Assembly: GCA_028532985.1 (NCBI GenBank)
Contig: JANCIK010000004.1
Coordinates: 3,162,001 to 3,226,000 of the forward strand
DNA: 64,000 nucleotides
From: Stropharia rugosoannulata
Taxonomy: Eukaryota; Basidiomycota; Agaricomycetes; Agaricales; Strophariaceae
Direction of reading: 5' to 3'
Shown one piece after another: positions 32,814 to 43,143 of the stretch (within the stretch, counting starts at the first letter, position 1; every line of letters begins with the position of its first letter). Below the pieces are notes generated by a model, which was not told the origin of the DNA, did no database searches, and worked only from the letters and a program-made list of their open reading frames with translations. The position numbers were made by a program, and so were the translations under genes.

Positions 32814-34925
32814 CCAGGACGCTTCACTAGAGTCCTGGGCTGCTTATGAACGCACTGCGGTCGTCTCAAACGACCGCAGAGCGTCGTTCTCGCGCTGTCC
32901 GCCGCCCCGCCCTGCCTGTCACCTCCGCGACCCGCCCGTACCGCCCTTGCAAGGCAACCAGGAGCACCCAGGACGATTCTGCAGCGTCCTGGGCTGCTTA
33001 TTAACGCACTGCGGTCGTCTCGAACGACCGCAGTGCGTCGTTCTTGTCCTGCCCACCGCCCCGCCCTCGTTCTGTCACCGCCGCGACCCGCCCGGACCCG
33101 CCCTTGCAAGCGCACAACGAGCACCCAGGACGCTTCTGCAGCGTCCTGGGCTGCTTATGAACGCACTGCGGTCGTCTCGAACGACCGCAGTGCGTCGTTC
33201 CCGTCCTGCCTGCCACCCTGCCCCCGCTCTGTCATTGCCGCGACCCGCTGACAGGCCTGCGTTTACACCAAGGCTGTAAGAGACCACAGCGGGCGGTTTG
33301 GGCTGAAGTGTAAGGGCACAGCGGAACAGTGACTAGCCTGGTCAGCCGTCTCAGCGCTCAGCGCGTGTATCACAAATCTATCACGCATGTGCTCCGCGGA
33401 CGCTTGTGTGGGGTTCAGCGGACTGTACGGACCACAAGTACACAGTTGGAGTACCCGGAATAGTTGTCAGCGGAGCACATAACGGTTACTGTCGTCTCAG
33501 CGGAAGGCAGGAGTACAGCTGAGCGGAAAATATCAAAGGCGACGAGCAGGACTGTGTGTAGACGGCGTCTCAAAAGGGGCTCGGCGGAACACATCACAAG
33601 GGCGAAATTTGCCTAAGTCCACTCGTCAGGTGACCGTGGCGCGCGCGCTGGAGCGTGTGATGCCCGAGGGAAGGCATAATGCACACAGCACGGACTCCGC
33701 TGGGGAACTTTGGCAGCGGTAGCCAGGCCTCAATGACCAAGATGGAATCGCGCAGTGGAGTTTAACAGCATCTCTCGGCGGAGGCCGGTAACACAACAGG
33801 ATCAGGTCACGCTCAGCGGAGTAGCCATCAAAGCGCCCAGCGGAGGCACATGTGCTCAGCGGACCTTTGGTCCGGCGTTGCTAGTATTTACTCTCCACCT
33901 AAATTAGTACACAATGCGCGTCTATATAAACTTGTAATTGTAACTACGGAAATCAAGCAATTGTCTACCCACTAGATCTGTGTGTTGGGCTCTGTCCCAG
34001 ACCGTCAGCGGGCTGTGTTTAGCTTTTGTTAGGGTCTTTACTGTGAAGTGTATTGTGAATCATAGAAGTTTTGGATAGCTTCTGGCCACCGGGTCATTTG
34101 GAGAGCTCAGCGGGGAGTCAGTACAACCGTGTACGAAAACTCGCGCTGTAGTGTTTTGTGAATTGAGACTGCACCACCGGGTGAACGAGGTTCTGGATAG
34201 CCTCAGCGGAACAGGACTTTGGACAGTCCCAGCGGAACAACTTTGGATAGTCAGCAGAGCGGGGCACAATTGGGAATACCAGCTTGTGTGAGCATCTGCA
34301 TCGGTCACCGGACCTCAAACCCACTCAGCGGAATAAGCCCCGCGGAGCCACCATCAAAACTATACATTACTATCGATACCCTGCGCTCAGCGGAGGTCGC
34401 CCAGACATTAATCTGAGACTTCTAGAATTAAACCCCTCCTTAAAAACGAACTTGCAGGCACTGTACAGCGGGCATTCTGGACTGAACTTACGAGACCCTT
34501 AACACATCACACTCCGCTCAGCGGGGAGGTACCAGGAGAAGCGTAGACATCTATAATCCGTTTAGCTGAAGAGCGTCGCTCGATCTAAGGGATAGGATCT
34601 CGCTCCGCTGGGGTTGTGTGTGTTGTGTTTCTTGTGATTCGAGTCTAGCCCCGCGGCAGACCTCTCACCGCCCGTACCCGCCCTTGCAAGCGCACAACGA
34701 GCACCCAGGACGCTTTTGTAGCGTCCTGGGTTGCTTATCAACGCACTGCGGTTGTCTTGAACGGCCGCAGTGCGTCGTTCCCGCCCTATCCGCCGCCCCG
34801 CCCTGCCTCTGTCACCACCGCGACCCGCCCGTACCCGCCCTCGCAAGCGCACAACGAGCACCCAGGACCCTTCTGCAGCGTCCTGGGCTGCTCATAATTG
34901 CCCTGTGGTCATTCGATAAGTTGTG
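32814..34925. repeat. GC-rich tandem repeat, about five 157-bp units, split by LTR-B
   Basis: Units start with CCAGGACG at 32814, 32968, 33125, 34705 and 34862. Spacing is 154-157 bp once the inserted LTR and its 4-bp duplication are removed. Each of the better units holds two inverted repeats: CCCAGGACGC/GCGTCCTGGG and the 15-bp perfect arms ACGCACTGCGGTCGT/ACGACCGCAGTGCGT with a 5-nt loop (around 33004-33038). Intervening sequence is rich in CGACCCGCCCG. The block contrasts sharply with the AT-rich remainder of the element. Confidence 0.85.
33249..34667 (+). mobile_element. Solo LTR-B inserted in the Plavaka tandem repeat
   Basis: 1419 bp, TGACAGG to CCTCTCA, with target duplication CCGC at 33245-33248 and 34668-34671. 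Removal restores CGACCCGCCCGTACCC, which is found intact at 34821. Orientation is opposite to the other LTR-B copies in the window. Confidence 0.9.
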
Positions 34926-35187
34926 CCTGCCTATTCCTGCTTGTCCCACCCATCTGCAAACTTTTCTTGACCACCCCTTTTACCACTGACAATTTCCTAT
35001 ACATCCTTATATTTAAATTATACTTTTACAATTCATTTCATGTACTGTGAATACCAAATCAATTAATATTACATTTGGACCTCTGCAATGTTCCCTGTTG
35101 TAGTCTCGGAATGATTCGCAATAATCACATGATTTATTTACCAGCTCAACATTATTCACTTGACCTTGCTTTCAAAGCCCCAAATTC

Positions 35188-35900
35188 ATGCTTCCTGATA
35201 GTGATGAGGTTGAAAGCTCAGTTTATTACGAGCAAGACAGAGTAATTACTGTAACCTCACCATCTCCAAAACAGTATGCTAATCACTTATAGTATTTGCT
35301 TGCTCCTGCCACTTCCGATGATGGTGGAGCTCCTGAGAACAACGACTCCTCCCAAGTATGTATTTCTCTATGATGTCTATTCAGATTCTACTAAGTCCTT
35401 ACCAGCATTGTTTGTCCTCGGATTATGCAGTACTCCAACCTGAAGACTTCTCAGACTGTAGCGAATATTACAATGCTTATGCTTTGAAATATAATAGATG
35501 GCCCCAATTTTCGGATGAACAGGTGTGTACTATTACAGATTTGCACTTATACAAACTGCTTCCAAACTGCTATTGCTCATATACTATTCATACTATTTAG
35601 CTCACATTGCCATATCGGCCCAGACCAGCTGCCAACAAGGGACTAAAGGCCAATTGTATTGAGCTTCGGCAAACAACACTTCAGTACCATCGGCGATTGT
35701 ATTGTAAGTCAAAATCTTTGGAAGCAATTTATCGCCATAAGCACAATAAAAGAGTAAAGCTTCTTGCATTGCTTCGACAAAAGCAGCTTCTATTAGCAAA
35801 AACGATAAGATATGCAAACAAGACCTTAGCTTACTCACGGAAATATACTATAAAAATAGGTATGTTAAATCGATTTGGCGTATATGGTTGGCAACCGTGA
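35188..35900 (+). pseudogene. Small hypothetical gene upstream of the Plavaka transposase
   Basis: Three coding-like segments joined by short introns: MLPDSDEVESSVYYEQD from 35188 (in-frame TAG near 35289), PEDFSDCSEYYNAYALKYNRW at 35449-35521, and a basic helical segment at 35602-35850 (KCHNKRVKLLALLRQKQ-like). No family is recognised. It could be a 5' part of the transposase transcript or a separate gene. Confidence 0.3.
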
Positions 35901-36011
35901 GCTTACAGCTTTTAATAGCACAATTGTAATTGGTACTTTAGATATATGTGTGAGAATGCAACCGAAAGTTGTACCAAAACCCCCACTATCTCTCTCGGAG
36001 TCTGATAAGCA

Positions 36012-39000
36012 ATGCCCAACTTTGAATGCCCTGCTGGATGCGAAAGATTTTTCAAAACCTGGGGTGGGGTAAATGCCCATTTAACCTCATCACGATCTTG
36101 CTCCTGGTATATGGAGGAAAAACTAGAGGATTTGAATGCTGAAAACACCTACGAGATACAAGAAAATGCCCCAATACAGTATGACCTTGGATCCAACGAC
36201 AACATTGCTAGCAGTGCCCTGAATACTGGACAGCAAGCTAGTAACCAAACACCCGAAGAATTAGATGGCGAAGATCTTGAGGACTTTTTTCATGAGGAAT
36301 TCGACAATATTGTAGATGAGTTTGCTCTTATTCCAGGTCCTGACGACTACTTGGAGGGTGAGGCAGGCCCAGGTCCTCAAACTGCTGCTTATCGCAGTAG
36401 AGTGCTGTCAATGAAGCGATTACTAGATGATGATGATGACGATGAAAGGATTGAAGAAGAGCATCCTACTGCTGGTAGAATTCTTTGATATCAAGCAACC
36501 AGTAACCCACATATCCACACTTTGGATGGCGATGGTGATGTTCATATGCTTCAAGAGGGAGTGGATCCCAAGTTTCATCCCTTTCATTCAGAGCTAGATT
36601 GGAAAATAGCTCAATGGGCAGTTAACGATGGGCCAGGCCATAATGCATTTGACCGATTACTTAAAATTCCTGGGGTAAGTTCAATACTACTAATACAATT
36701 GTATTTACTAACTCAAACTATCAAGGTTGTCGAAAAGCTTGGTCTCTCATACCATAATATTCGGGGTTTGCACAAGAAACTTGACTCTATGCCTGAGAAA
36801 GCAGGCGAATGGAAGACTCGCAAACTAAGATTTGCCGATAAACCTAATGAAGTATATACTATTCGGCATCGTAATCCCATACAAGCCATTGAGTCTCTTT
36901 GGAAGGACCCCCATCTGTTGCCTATGATGAAATTTAAGCCTAAGAAGGTGTATACTAGTCCTCGTAAAGATGGGCAAATATTCAATGAAATGTGGACAGG
37001 TCAATGGTGGAGTGTTCTTCAGGTATGTTATATTCAAATCACAATTCTTGATATAGCAAGTTGTATTTACTTCACTTTAGAGCTGACTTCCAGTTGGAGC
37101 TACTTTAGCTCCTGTCATAATTGCTACAGACAAAACCCAGTTAACCCAGTTTTCAGGGGGAAAATTAGCCTATCCTGTTTATCTTATGATTGGAAACATC
37201 CCTAAAGCAACGAGAAGAAAGCCCTCTTCCCATGCTACCATCCTTATAGCCTACCTTTCAGTTGACAAAATCAACCGATCACAAATGAGTGAAAATGAAC
37301 ACCGATCTAGAGTTCAAAGGCTTTTCCATGAATCAATGAAAATCGTTTTAGAACCTCTCATTAAAGCTGGAAATGAAGGCATAGAAATGGCAAGCTCTGA
37401 TGGTGCTACTCGTCTTGTTTTTCCTATCCTTACTTGCTATGTTGCCGACTATCCTGAACAATGTCTTGTTTCTTGTACGAAATATGGGACTTGTGTCAAA
37501 TGCAAAGCAAAGGCCAATAATCTTGGAGATGAAGCACTATTGGAGCTCAGAACTCAGCGATGGACAAAATCTATCATTGAAGAGGCCAAACTTTATTCGG
37601 GAGACAACCAGAACCAGTTTCATAAATATTGCATGTCCCATGATGTTGCAGGCAGTGTATTCAAGCCTTTTTGGGAAGACTTTCCTCTGACCGACATTCA
37701 CCAGTCATTAACACCTGATGTATTACACCAGCTTTATCAAGGGGTCCTAAAGCATCTAATCTCATGGTGTGGAAAGCTTTTACAGAAAGGAGAGCTAGAT
37801 TGGAGAATTCAAAGTCTTCCACCTTCCTTTGGAGTTTGCCACTTCAAAAATGGATTTACATCTCTCTCTCAAGTAACTGGGCCTGAACGGAAAAACATGG
37901 CTAAAATTCTTCTAGGCTGCTTAGTCAGAAGTATTCCAACTCAAGCTGCCCAGGCAATTACAGCACTTCTAGACTTTATCTATATTGCCCAATATCCCAC
38001 CCATGATACAACTACTTTAGAGTATTTGACTGATGCTCTGAAGCGGTTTCACCAACACAAAGCATACTTTCTCAATGTTGGTGTACGAGACAACTTCAAT
38101 ATCTCCAAGTTTCACTCTTTGCTGCATTATGTTGATTCTATCAAGCTCTTTGGGACAACAGACAACTATAACACTGAGATGTTTGAACGACTACACATCG
38201 ACTTTGCAAAGGATGGTTGGAGAGCAAGTAATCAACGGGATGAGTTTCCTCAAATGGTTACTTGGCTTTCATGACAGGAAAAAGTTACTGGCTTTGAAGC
38301 AAATCTACAAATGAATACACCATTAAATAAACCACCAAAATCAGTCAAATCCCTTGCAAAATATCCCAATTATCCTAAAAGAATGCTTTCTCTAATCCAG
38401 GAGAAGCATAATGCTCGTGGCTTTATTTACTCACTGAAGGTCTTTATTAATGGTCTCCGGTCCCAGCCTTTATCACAACAAGCTTTAGCTGAGGCTACTT
38501 TACCCTTTACACGAGTTGATGTCTACAACATACTTCGCTTTAGTCCTACCAGTCTTGATGACAATAATACAGGAGAAAAAGACTCAGTGAAAGCTATTCC
38601 AATATCACAACAGAACAGTTTAGGAAAATTTGATACTGTTATAGCTATGGTTAATGATAAAGCAGAGTCGACTGGGCTTATAGGTATGTAGATTATATGT
38701 TGCTATAGCACTTCTAATACTTTTAATCAAGGCACAAGAATAGGAAGAGTAAAGGTTATTTTTACTCTTCCGAAGGTTTTGGATACTCGCTTAGGGCAAC
38801 AAGATGCCCCTCACAATTGGCCAACTTCGCCATTAGCATATATTGAGTGGTACTCACCAATACCATCCCAGCCATCTGTTTCTAATGGTAACATGTATCT
38901 AATCAAAAAGATGGAACCTTTAGCAGGTGCCAATCCGACAGGTACTCAAGCCTGGTGCTCAATTATTCCAGTCTCAAATATTCGGCAAAGTTGCATGCTA

Positions 39001-39126
39001 TTTCCAGTATTTCCCAAGCTTGCCCCAATGCCTAATGAATGGACATCTGATAATATACTTGATAGATGCACATCCTTTTTAATTAATAACTGGTCTAGTA
39101 AATATGCATACCAAACTATATGGTAA
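36012..39126 (+). pseudogene. Plavaka transposase with several in-frame TGA codons
   Basis: Starts MPNFECPAGCERFFKTWGGV with a C2H2-type finger (C-x4-C ... H ... C), then an acidic linker. Transposase core: VNDGPGHNAFDRLL, WTGQWWSVLQ, GATLAPVIIATDKTQLTQF (first catalytic Asp), YPVYLMIGNIPKATRRKPS, TDIHQSLTPDVLHQLYQG and TDNYNTEMFERLHIDFAKDG with the Glu, ending in a domain reading RIGRVKVIFTLPK. These blocks define the Plavaka branch of the CACTA-like tnp2 group. TGA codons at 36486-36488, 37084-37086 and 38272-38274 interrupt an otherwise continuous spliced frame; each stands where CGA (Arg) would fit (the last in WLS-stop-QEK). Introns lie near 36674-36724, 37023-37080 and 38685-38732. Confidence 0.75.
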
Positions 39127-39310
39127 AGCTGTACTCGGTAGTGGCTATCTTTTTATATTATATAAGCCATTCCAGCTTAGTCAGACCGGAAATAGTTGCT
39201 CGTATCGTGTCTTTCCCTTCGTAAAATATACACCTGGCAATTACTTCCTGCTTATAAGCATTCATTTTTGCAAGCTTACTCATACTGCTTTCTATTTGTT
39301 TTCTATCCCT

Positions 39311-41095
39311 ATGGCCAACACCAGAAGCACTACCTCCCAAGCAAAGTCTGGTTCCAGCAAGTCGGCAGCATCGAAAAGGAAGCCAGGAGCTTCTAACAAG
39401 GGAAAGAATTTAACTATAAATGATATACCTCAGGACATGATACAACAGATACTCAAGCAGCATGCGAGTACTTCAAAGCAAGCTGAGGCTGAGAAAGAAG
39501 AAGGTATGTATTTTTCTCCTTGCTAAAACGATACTAATGGGTTTGGCTAGAGATTACTGCTTGCAACAAAAGACTTATGGGCGAGGAAAACGAGAATGAA
39601 AAAGACTCTGATGGTAATGAAGAAGACAGCAATAGAGCAGCTAAACGACCAAGAGTTGACAATCTCGACAGGGAAGAACTCGACATAAGCAATCAGGTTT
39701 TTGGCAAAGCGACAAATACTAACAGGCACGATGGGGATACTACTGACGATAGTTTGGAAGATGGGGAAAATGAAGGCAATGAAGAGGATCATGACGATGG
39801 GGTTAATGATATTCCTATGGCCGGAAATGAGGTATGTTCTCTACTAGTACTATCGGTATATGCTATACTTATTCTTCTTATTGTATATAGATTATTATTT
39901 TATTGGATTCCGAGCATAAAGTAAGCACTTTGTAGCTATTCAATATAGAACTAATCTTGAATAATATTCTATAGTCATTGAAGAGGCTTGGGACTCGGCG
40001 ATCCCAGGAGTCTGTGGCAACCTCTTTCAAGAGCTCTGCACCATCGTCAACAACCTCCTCTAAGACTTCTGCTTCGTTTTTGGAAAGTCAGAACAGTGGG
40101 TTTTCCTTGCACTCAAAGAAGGTGACAAAGCATAGTTTGCCACCATATGTTATGGATACAGCTATAGAGGCGAAGAAGTATCTTCGCTTTAACATGGTGT
40201 ATAGCCCAAGCTTCTGGACTGCTGGGGTAGGTCCAGACCGAATCGATGCTTGCTGGACAGCTTTCTGCGAAGCTGCTAAGCAAGGCGATAATACCCCCCT
40301 TGTTATCCAGGTTTCAAAGGAAAGAGCTACAAAGCCACTCGTCATTCGCTATGTGAGTACAAGTTATATTATTTCGTTTGGTTAAGTATTTTGACTAGTA
40401 CTAGATCTCCTATGCTCGTTCACAATTCATGAGCTGGGTAATTACTGCTGCCCGAAGTGCGACCCAGAATGCATATGGGCTTGGTATTAATAAGAAGAAA
40501 GATCAAGAAATTATCACCTGGCTCCTGGAAAAGGCGAAGTTCATGTACGATCAAGTCGATACAACTGTAAGTAATATTTTTTCATAATTTAACATACTAA
40601 TAGGAGTATTAGGCCAAGATTACTTTAGCAGCTGTATGTTTCTATTAATGTTACTTTATTGCTAGTCTATCCTTACTCACAATTGGTTTAGATGGAGCAT
40701 TCGTTACAAGAGCTCAAGGAAGGCCATGGTACAAAGAGTCGGAAGAATTTTGACAAAACAACTATTAGAGTTTTGTACAGTGCTTCTGCTATTACTTATT
40801 ACCTTGCACTACTAATCATATTGCTATAGATATAGTCGCCATATGGGTAACTGGATGGTTCTCGAGCAGAAGTCTAGTGGATGGGCTTTAAAGTGGAGGC
40901 AAGATGCTTTCCAACAGCTATGGTAGGTTTAATTTGTTCGCTGGTTTTTTCCCTTACTAATTATGTTTATAGCTCGTCAGATATGTTTATTGGGTATGAT
41001 GAAACAGATGATTTAGCAGATTTTGATTTCGGAACTTTGAATGCGACTATACCAGTACTACCAGAGACAGAGCCAGCGTTACCACTGGATTTGTA
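39311..41095 (+). CDS. Second plus-strand gene of the Plavaka element
   Basis: Multi-exon: about 39311-39504, 39551-39831, 39975-40350, 40405-40566, then smaller exons to the stop at 41095. The N-terminus is basic Ser/Lys-rich (MANTRSTTSQAKSG), followed by acidic and NLS-like KRPRVD. A conserved-looking helical segment reads YARSQFMSWVITAARSATQ, then LLEKAKFMYDQVD. The C-terminus is acidic (DETDDLADFDFG). It could be the DNA-binding partner of the transposase, like the second protein of CACTA elements, but no domain is recognised. Precise 3' exons are uncertain. Confidence 0.45.
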
Positions 41096-41099
41096 GTTT

Positions 41100-41800
41100 A
41101 TACTGTTATCTAGCCTTCTTTTATAATGCCTTCTTTTATAATCGTTCTTTTGATTCCTTGTATACTTATTTTAGATAAAAGGCTACAATTAATACACTAT
41201 TTTGAGCGATTGCAAAGTCTCATAAGATCTCTAAATAGCTTTCTAAGGTTGCTAATGTGCTATAGAGAAGTGTTTTAAAGATACTACGAGATATCACAAG
41301 AGTCTTCTTTTGTACTCTTTTAGGTCTTTCTAAAGCTCTAAAAATGTTTATATTTTTTAATAAAAGACATTATGTTGTGCCTTTATATCTTTAAGTGGGT
41401 TTATTTGTTTCTCTTAGTGTCTACAAAAGCTATTAATATGCTATATAAAGACCTTGTTTGAATCTTTTAGGATCTTTAAATATGCCTGATAATGTATTAA
41501 TGTGGTTTTTTTATATCTTTTAAATGTTTAGCAAGGTCTTTTATTATACTTTATTTGAAGCACTTGATGTCTTTTGATTGCTTCAAGAGGGCTTTAAATT
41601 ACTTTTTTTTGCTTTTTTTTAAGAACTGTGATGTCTTAAAGTACACTTTTTATTGTCTTTTATTGCTTCATAAAGTCTTTTTAATGTCTTTTTAACTTTT
41701 ATACCTGGAGACTTTGCTTTTTAAGTCTCCTAGAGACCCAGGTCTCCTGGGGTCTTTTTAAGTCTTTTTAAGTCTTTTTGAAAAATTAAAAGACTTGTTT
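41100..41800. repeat. Right subterminal region of the Plavaka element
   Basis: AT-rich, with many AGTCTTTTTA/AAAGTCTTT units, densest at 41640-41800, mirroring the left end. No gene is seen. Confidence 0.6.
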
Positions 41801-41822
41801 CAAAAAAGTGTTTTTCCTGATG

Positions 41823-41895
41823 TAATAGGCGCAAGCTGTAGTTCCCGAAACACTAAATGAGATTTCTGAACCTTCCCCTCGCGGTGGGCTCCAGA
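41823..41895 (-). other. Leader and primer-binding site of A1
   Basis: Sequence between the Plavaka insertion and the 5' LTR, with primer-binding site at 41876-41893 (minus strand TGGAGCCCACC...). It joins to the gag side at 28650 when the Plavaka element is removed. Confidence 0.8.
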
Positions 41896-43109
41896 TGAGA
41901 GGTCTACTGTGTAGCTAGACTCGAAATCGCGAAACACAACACACACACACACCCAGCGGAGCGAGATCCTATCCCTTAGATCGAGCGAACGCCCTCAACT
42001 AAATGGTAGTATAATCTATGCTCTGCTCTGGTTCCCGTTCTGGGCGTGCAATGCACACACCTCGTGTCCTCTAGTCTTTGTAATAGCAAGTAGTGCCTGC
42101 AAGTTCGTTTGTAAGGAGGGGTTTAATTCTAGTAAATCTCGGATAGAGCCCGGTTGCTAGTGGCGTGTGCAAAGCAAAATGATAAATGAAATAAGTTGTT
42201 TTTAGCGAACGGCTTCGCTGCGCACACTTCCGGGTCCGGTGACCTCGTACAATGCGCGGACTCTCCAAAGTCCAATAATCCAAGACTCTCCAAAGTCTTT
42301 CACCCGGCAGTGCAGTCTCACAGTCTAAACACTACAGTGCAAGTTTCCATACACGGTTGTACTGACTCCTCACTGAGCTCTCCAAATGACCCGGTGGTCA
42401 GAAGCTATCCAAAACTCCTATGATTCACAAACACTTCACAGTTAAAACCCTAACAAAAGCTAAACACAGCCTGCTGACGGCCTGGGACAGAACCCAGCAC
42501 ACAGATCTAGTGGGTAGACAATTGCTTAAATTACTATAGACAAAGATACAGGTTTATATGCGATGCACGCTTGTGTACTAATGATACGGTAAAGTAAATA
42601 CTAGCAACGTGCGGCCAAAGGTCCGCGCATCGCATCCGGGCTTCCCTTTAGTGTTCCAGCCCCTGGGCATCCGCTGTGCGCATGTCGTTCGCTCCCTCGG
42701 GCTTTTGCGCGTATTTTTGATGTGCGCCGCCACGGTCACATGATGTGTGGACTTAGACAAATTCTGCCTTTGCGATGCGCGCACATGAGATGCGCGCACA
42801 GCCCTTCACACCGCCCTTGGTACTTGCTCAGCTGTACTCACACCGCACTTGGCTGGTGCTTAACCGTTCTACACACACCTAATTGCTCGCACAGATGGCC
42901 AAGCTATGCACTTTTAAAAACTTGTACAGTTCGCTGCCCAATCCTTCTCACAATAGGTGCGCGCAGGCGCTTGTAGTCATGATGCGCGCTGATAGCTATA
43001 GACTATGAGTCAGGCCCAACTCTAGTCTCTCTGTGTTCTCCCGCGCGCAGCTATCCCACTAACGGACCTTCTGACTGTTTACACCTGTAGCCAAAAAGCA
43101 GCCCTGTCA
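41896..43109 (-). repeat. 5' LTR of A1 (LTR-A)
   Basis: 1214 bp. In its sense it begins TGACAGGGCTGC and ends ACCTCTCA. It shares a framework with LTR-B (CA repeat, TTAGATCGAGCG, AGATCTAGTGGGTAGACAA), but carries TGCGC/GATGCGCGC units where LTR-B has CCGCTGAG. The flank at 43110 is GCGA. Confidence 0.9.
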
Positions 43110-43143
43110 GCGATCACTCGTATGCAATTGTTCTACAAAAACA

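Larger units (their letters stand above)
28651..41822. mobile_element. Plavaka-type (CACTA-like) DNA transposon inserted in the A1 leader
   Basis: 22-bp terminal inverted repeats with one mismatch, starting CATCAGGAAAA (28651-28672 and 41801-41822), flanked by TA on both sides; removal restores TTGTAATAGG as in element B. The AT-rich subterminal regions are full of AGGTCT/AAGTCTTT repeats. The element carries a transposase of the Plavaka family on the plus strand, a second plus-strand gene, a dioxygenase-like gene on the minus strand and a central GC-rich tandem repeat split by a solo LTR-B. Length is 13.2 kb, 11.75 kb without that LTR. Several genes have in-frame TGA codons, so this copy is probably not autonomous. 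Confidence 0.85.
1..43109 (-). mobile_element. Ty3/gypsy element A1 (family A), interrupted by nested elements, left end outside window
   Basis: In minus-strand order: 5' LTR 41896-43109, primer-binding site 41876-41893, leader (split by the Plavaka element), gag 26585-28588, protease ORF 25311-26588, pol 22691-25311 plus 2896-4168 (split by element B and its chimeric neighbour, with about 55 bp lost), then an antisense accessory cassette at 1-2769. The 3' LTR lies left of the window. The base immediately beyond the 5' LTR (43110 on) is KDZ-related sequence, so A1 probably inserted into or beside the KDZ element. Codons and introns are rich in TGCGC/GCGCGC motifs. Confidence 0.75.

Noticed and set aside
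32425..33280. Long open frame through the 157-bp tandem repeats
   Set aside because: Pro/Arg/Ser-rich low complexity from a GC-rich repeat, open in several frames on both strands; not a credible gene.
32814..34925. CRISPR-like array
   Set aside because: Units are 157 bp without short repeat and spacer structure, in a eukaryotic transposon.
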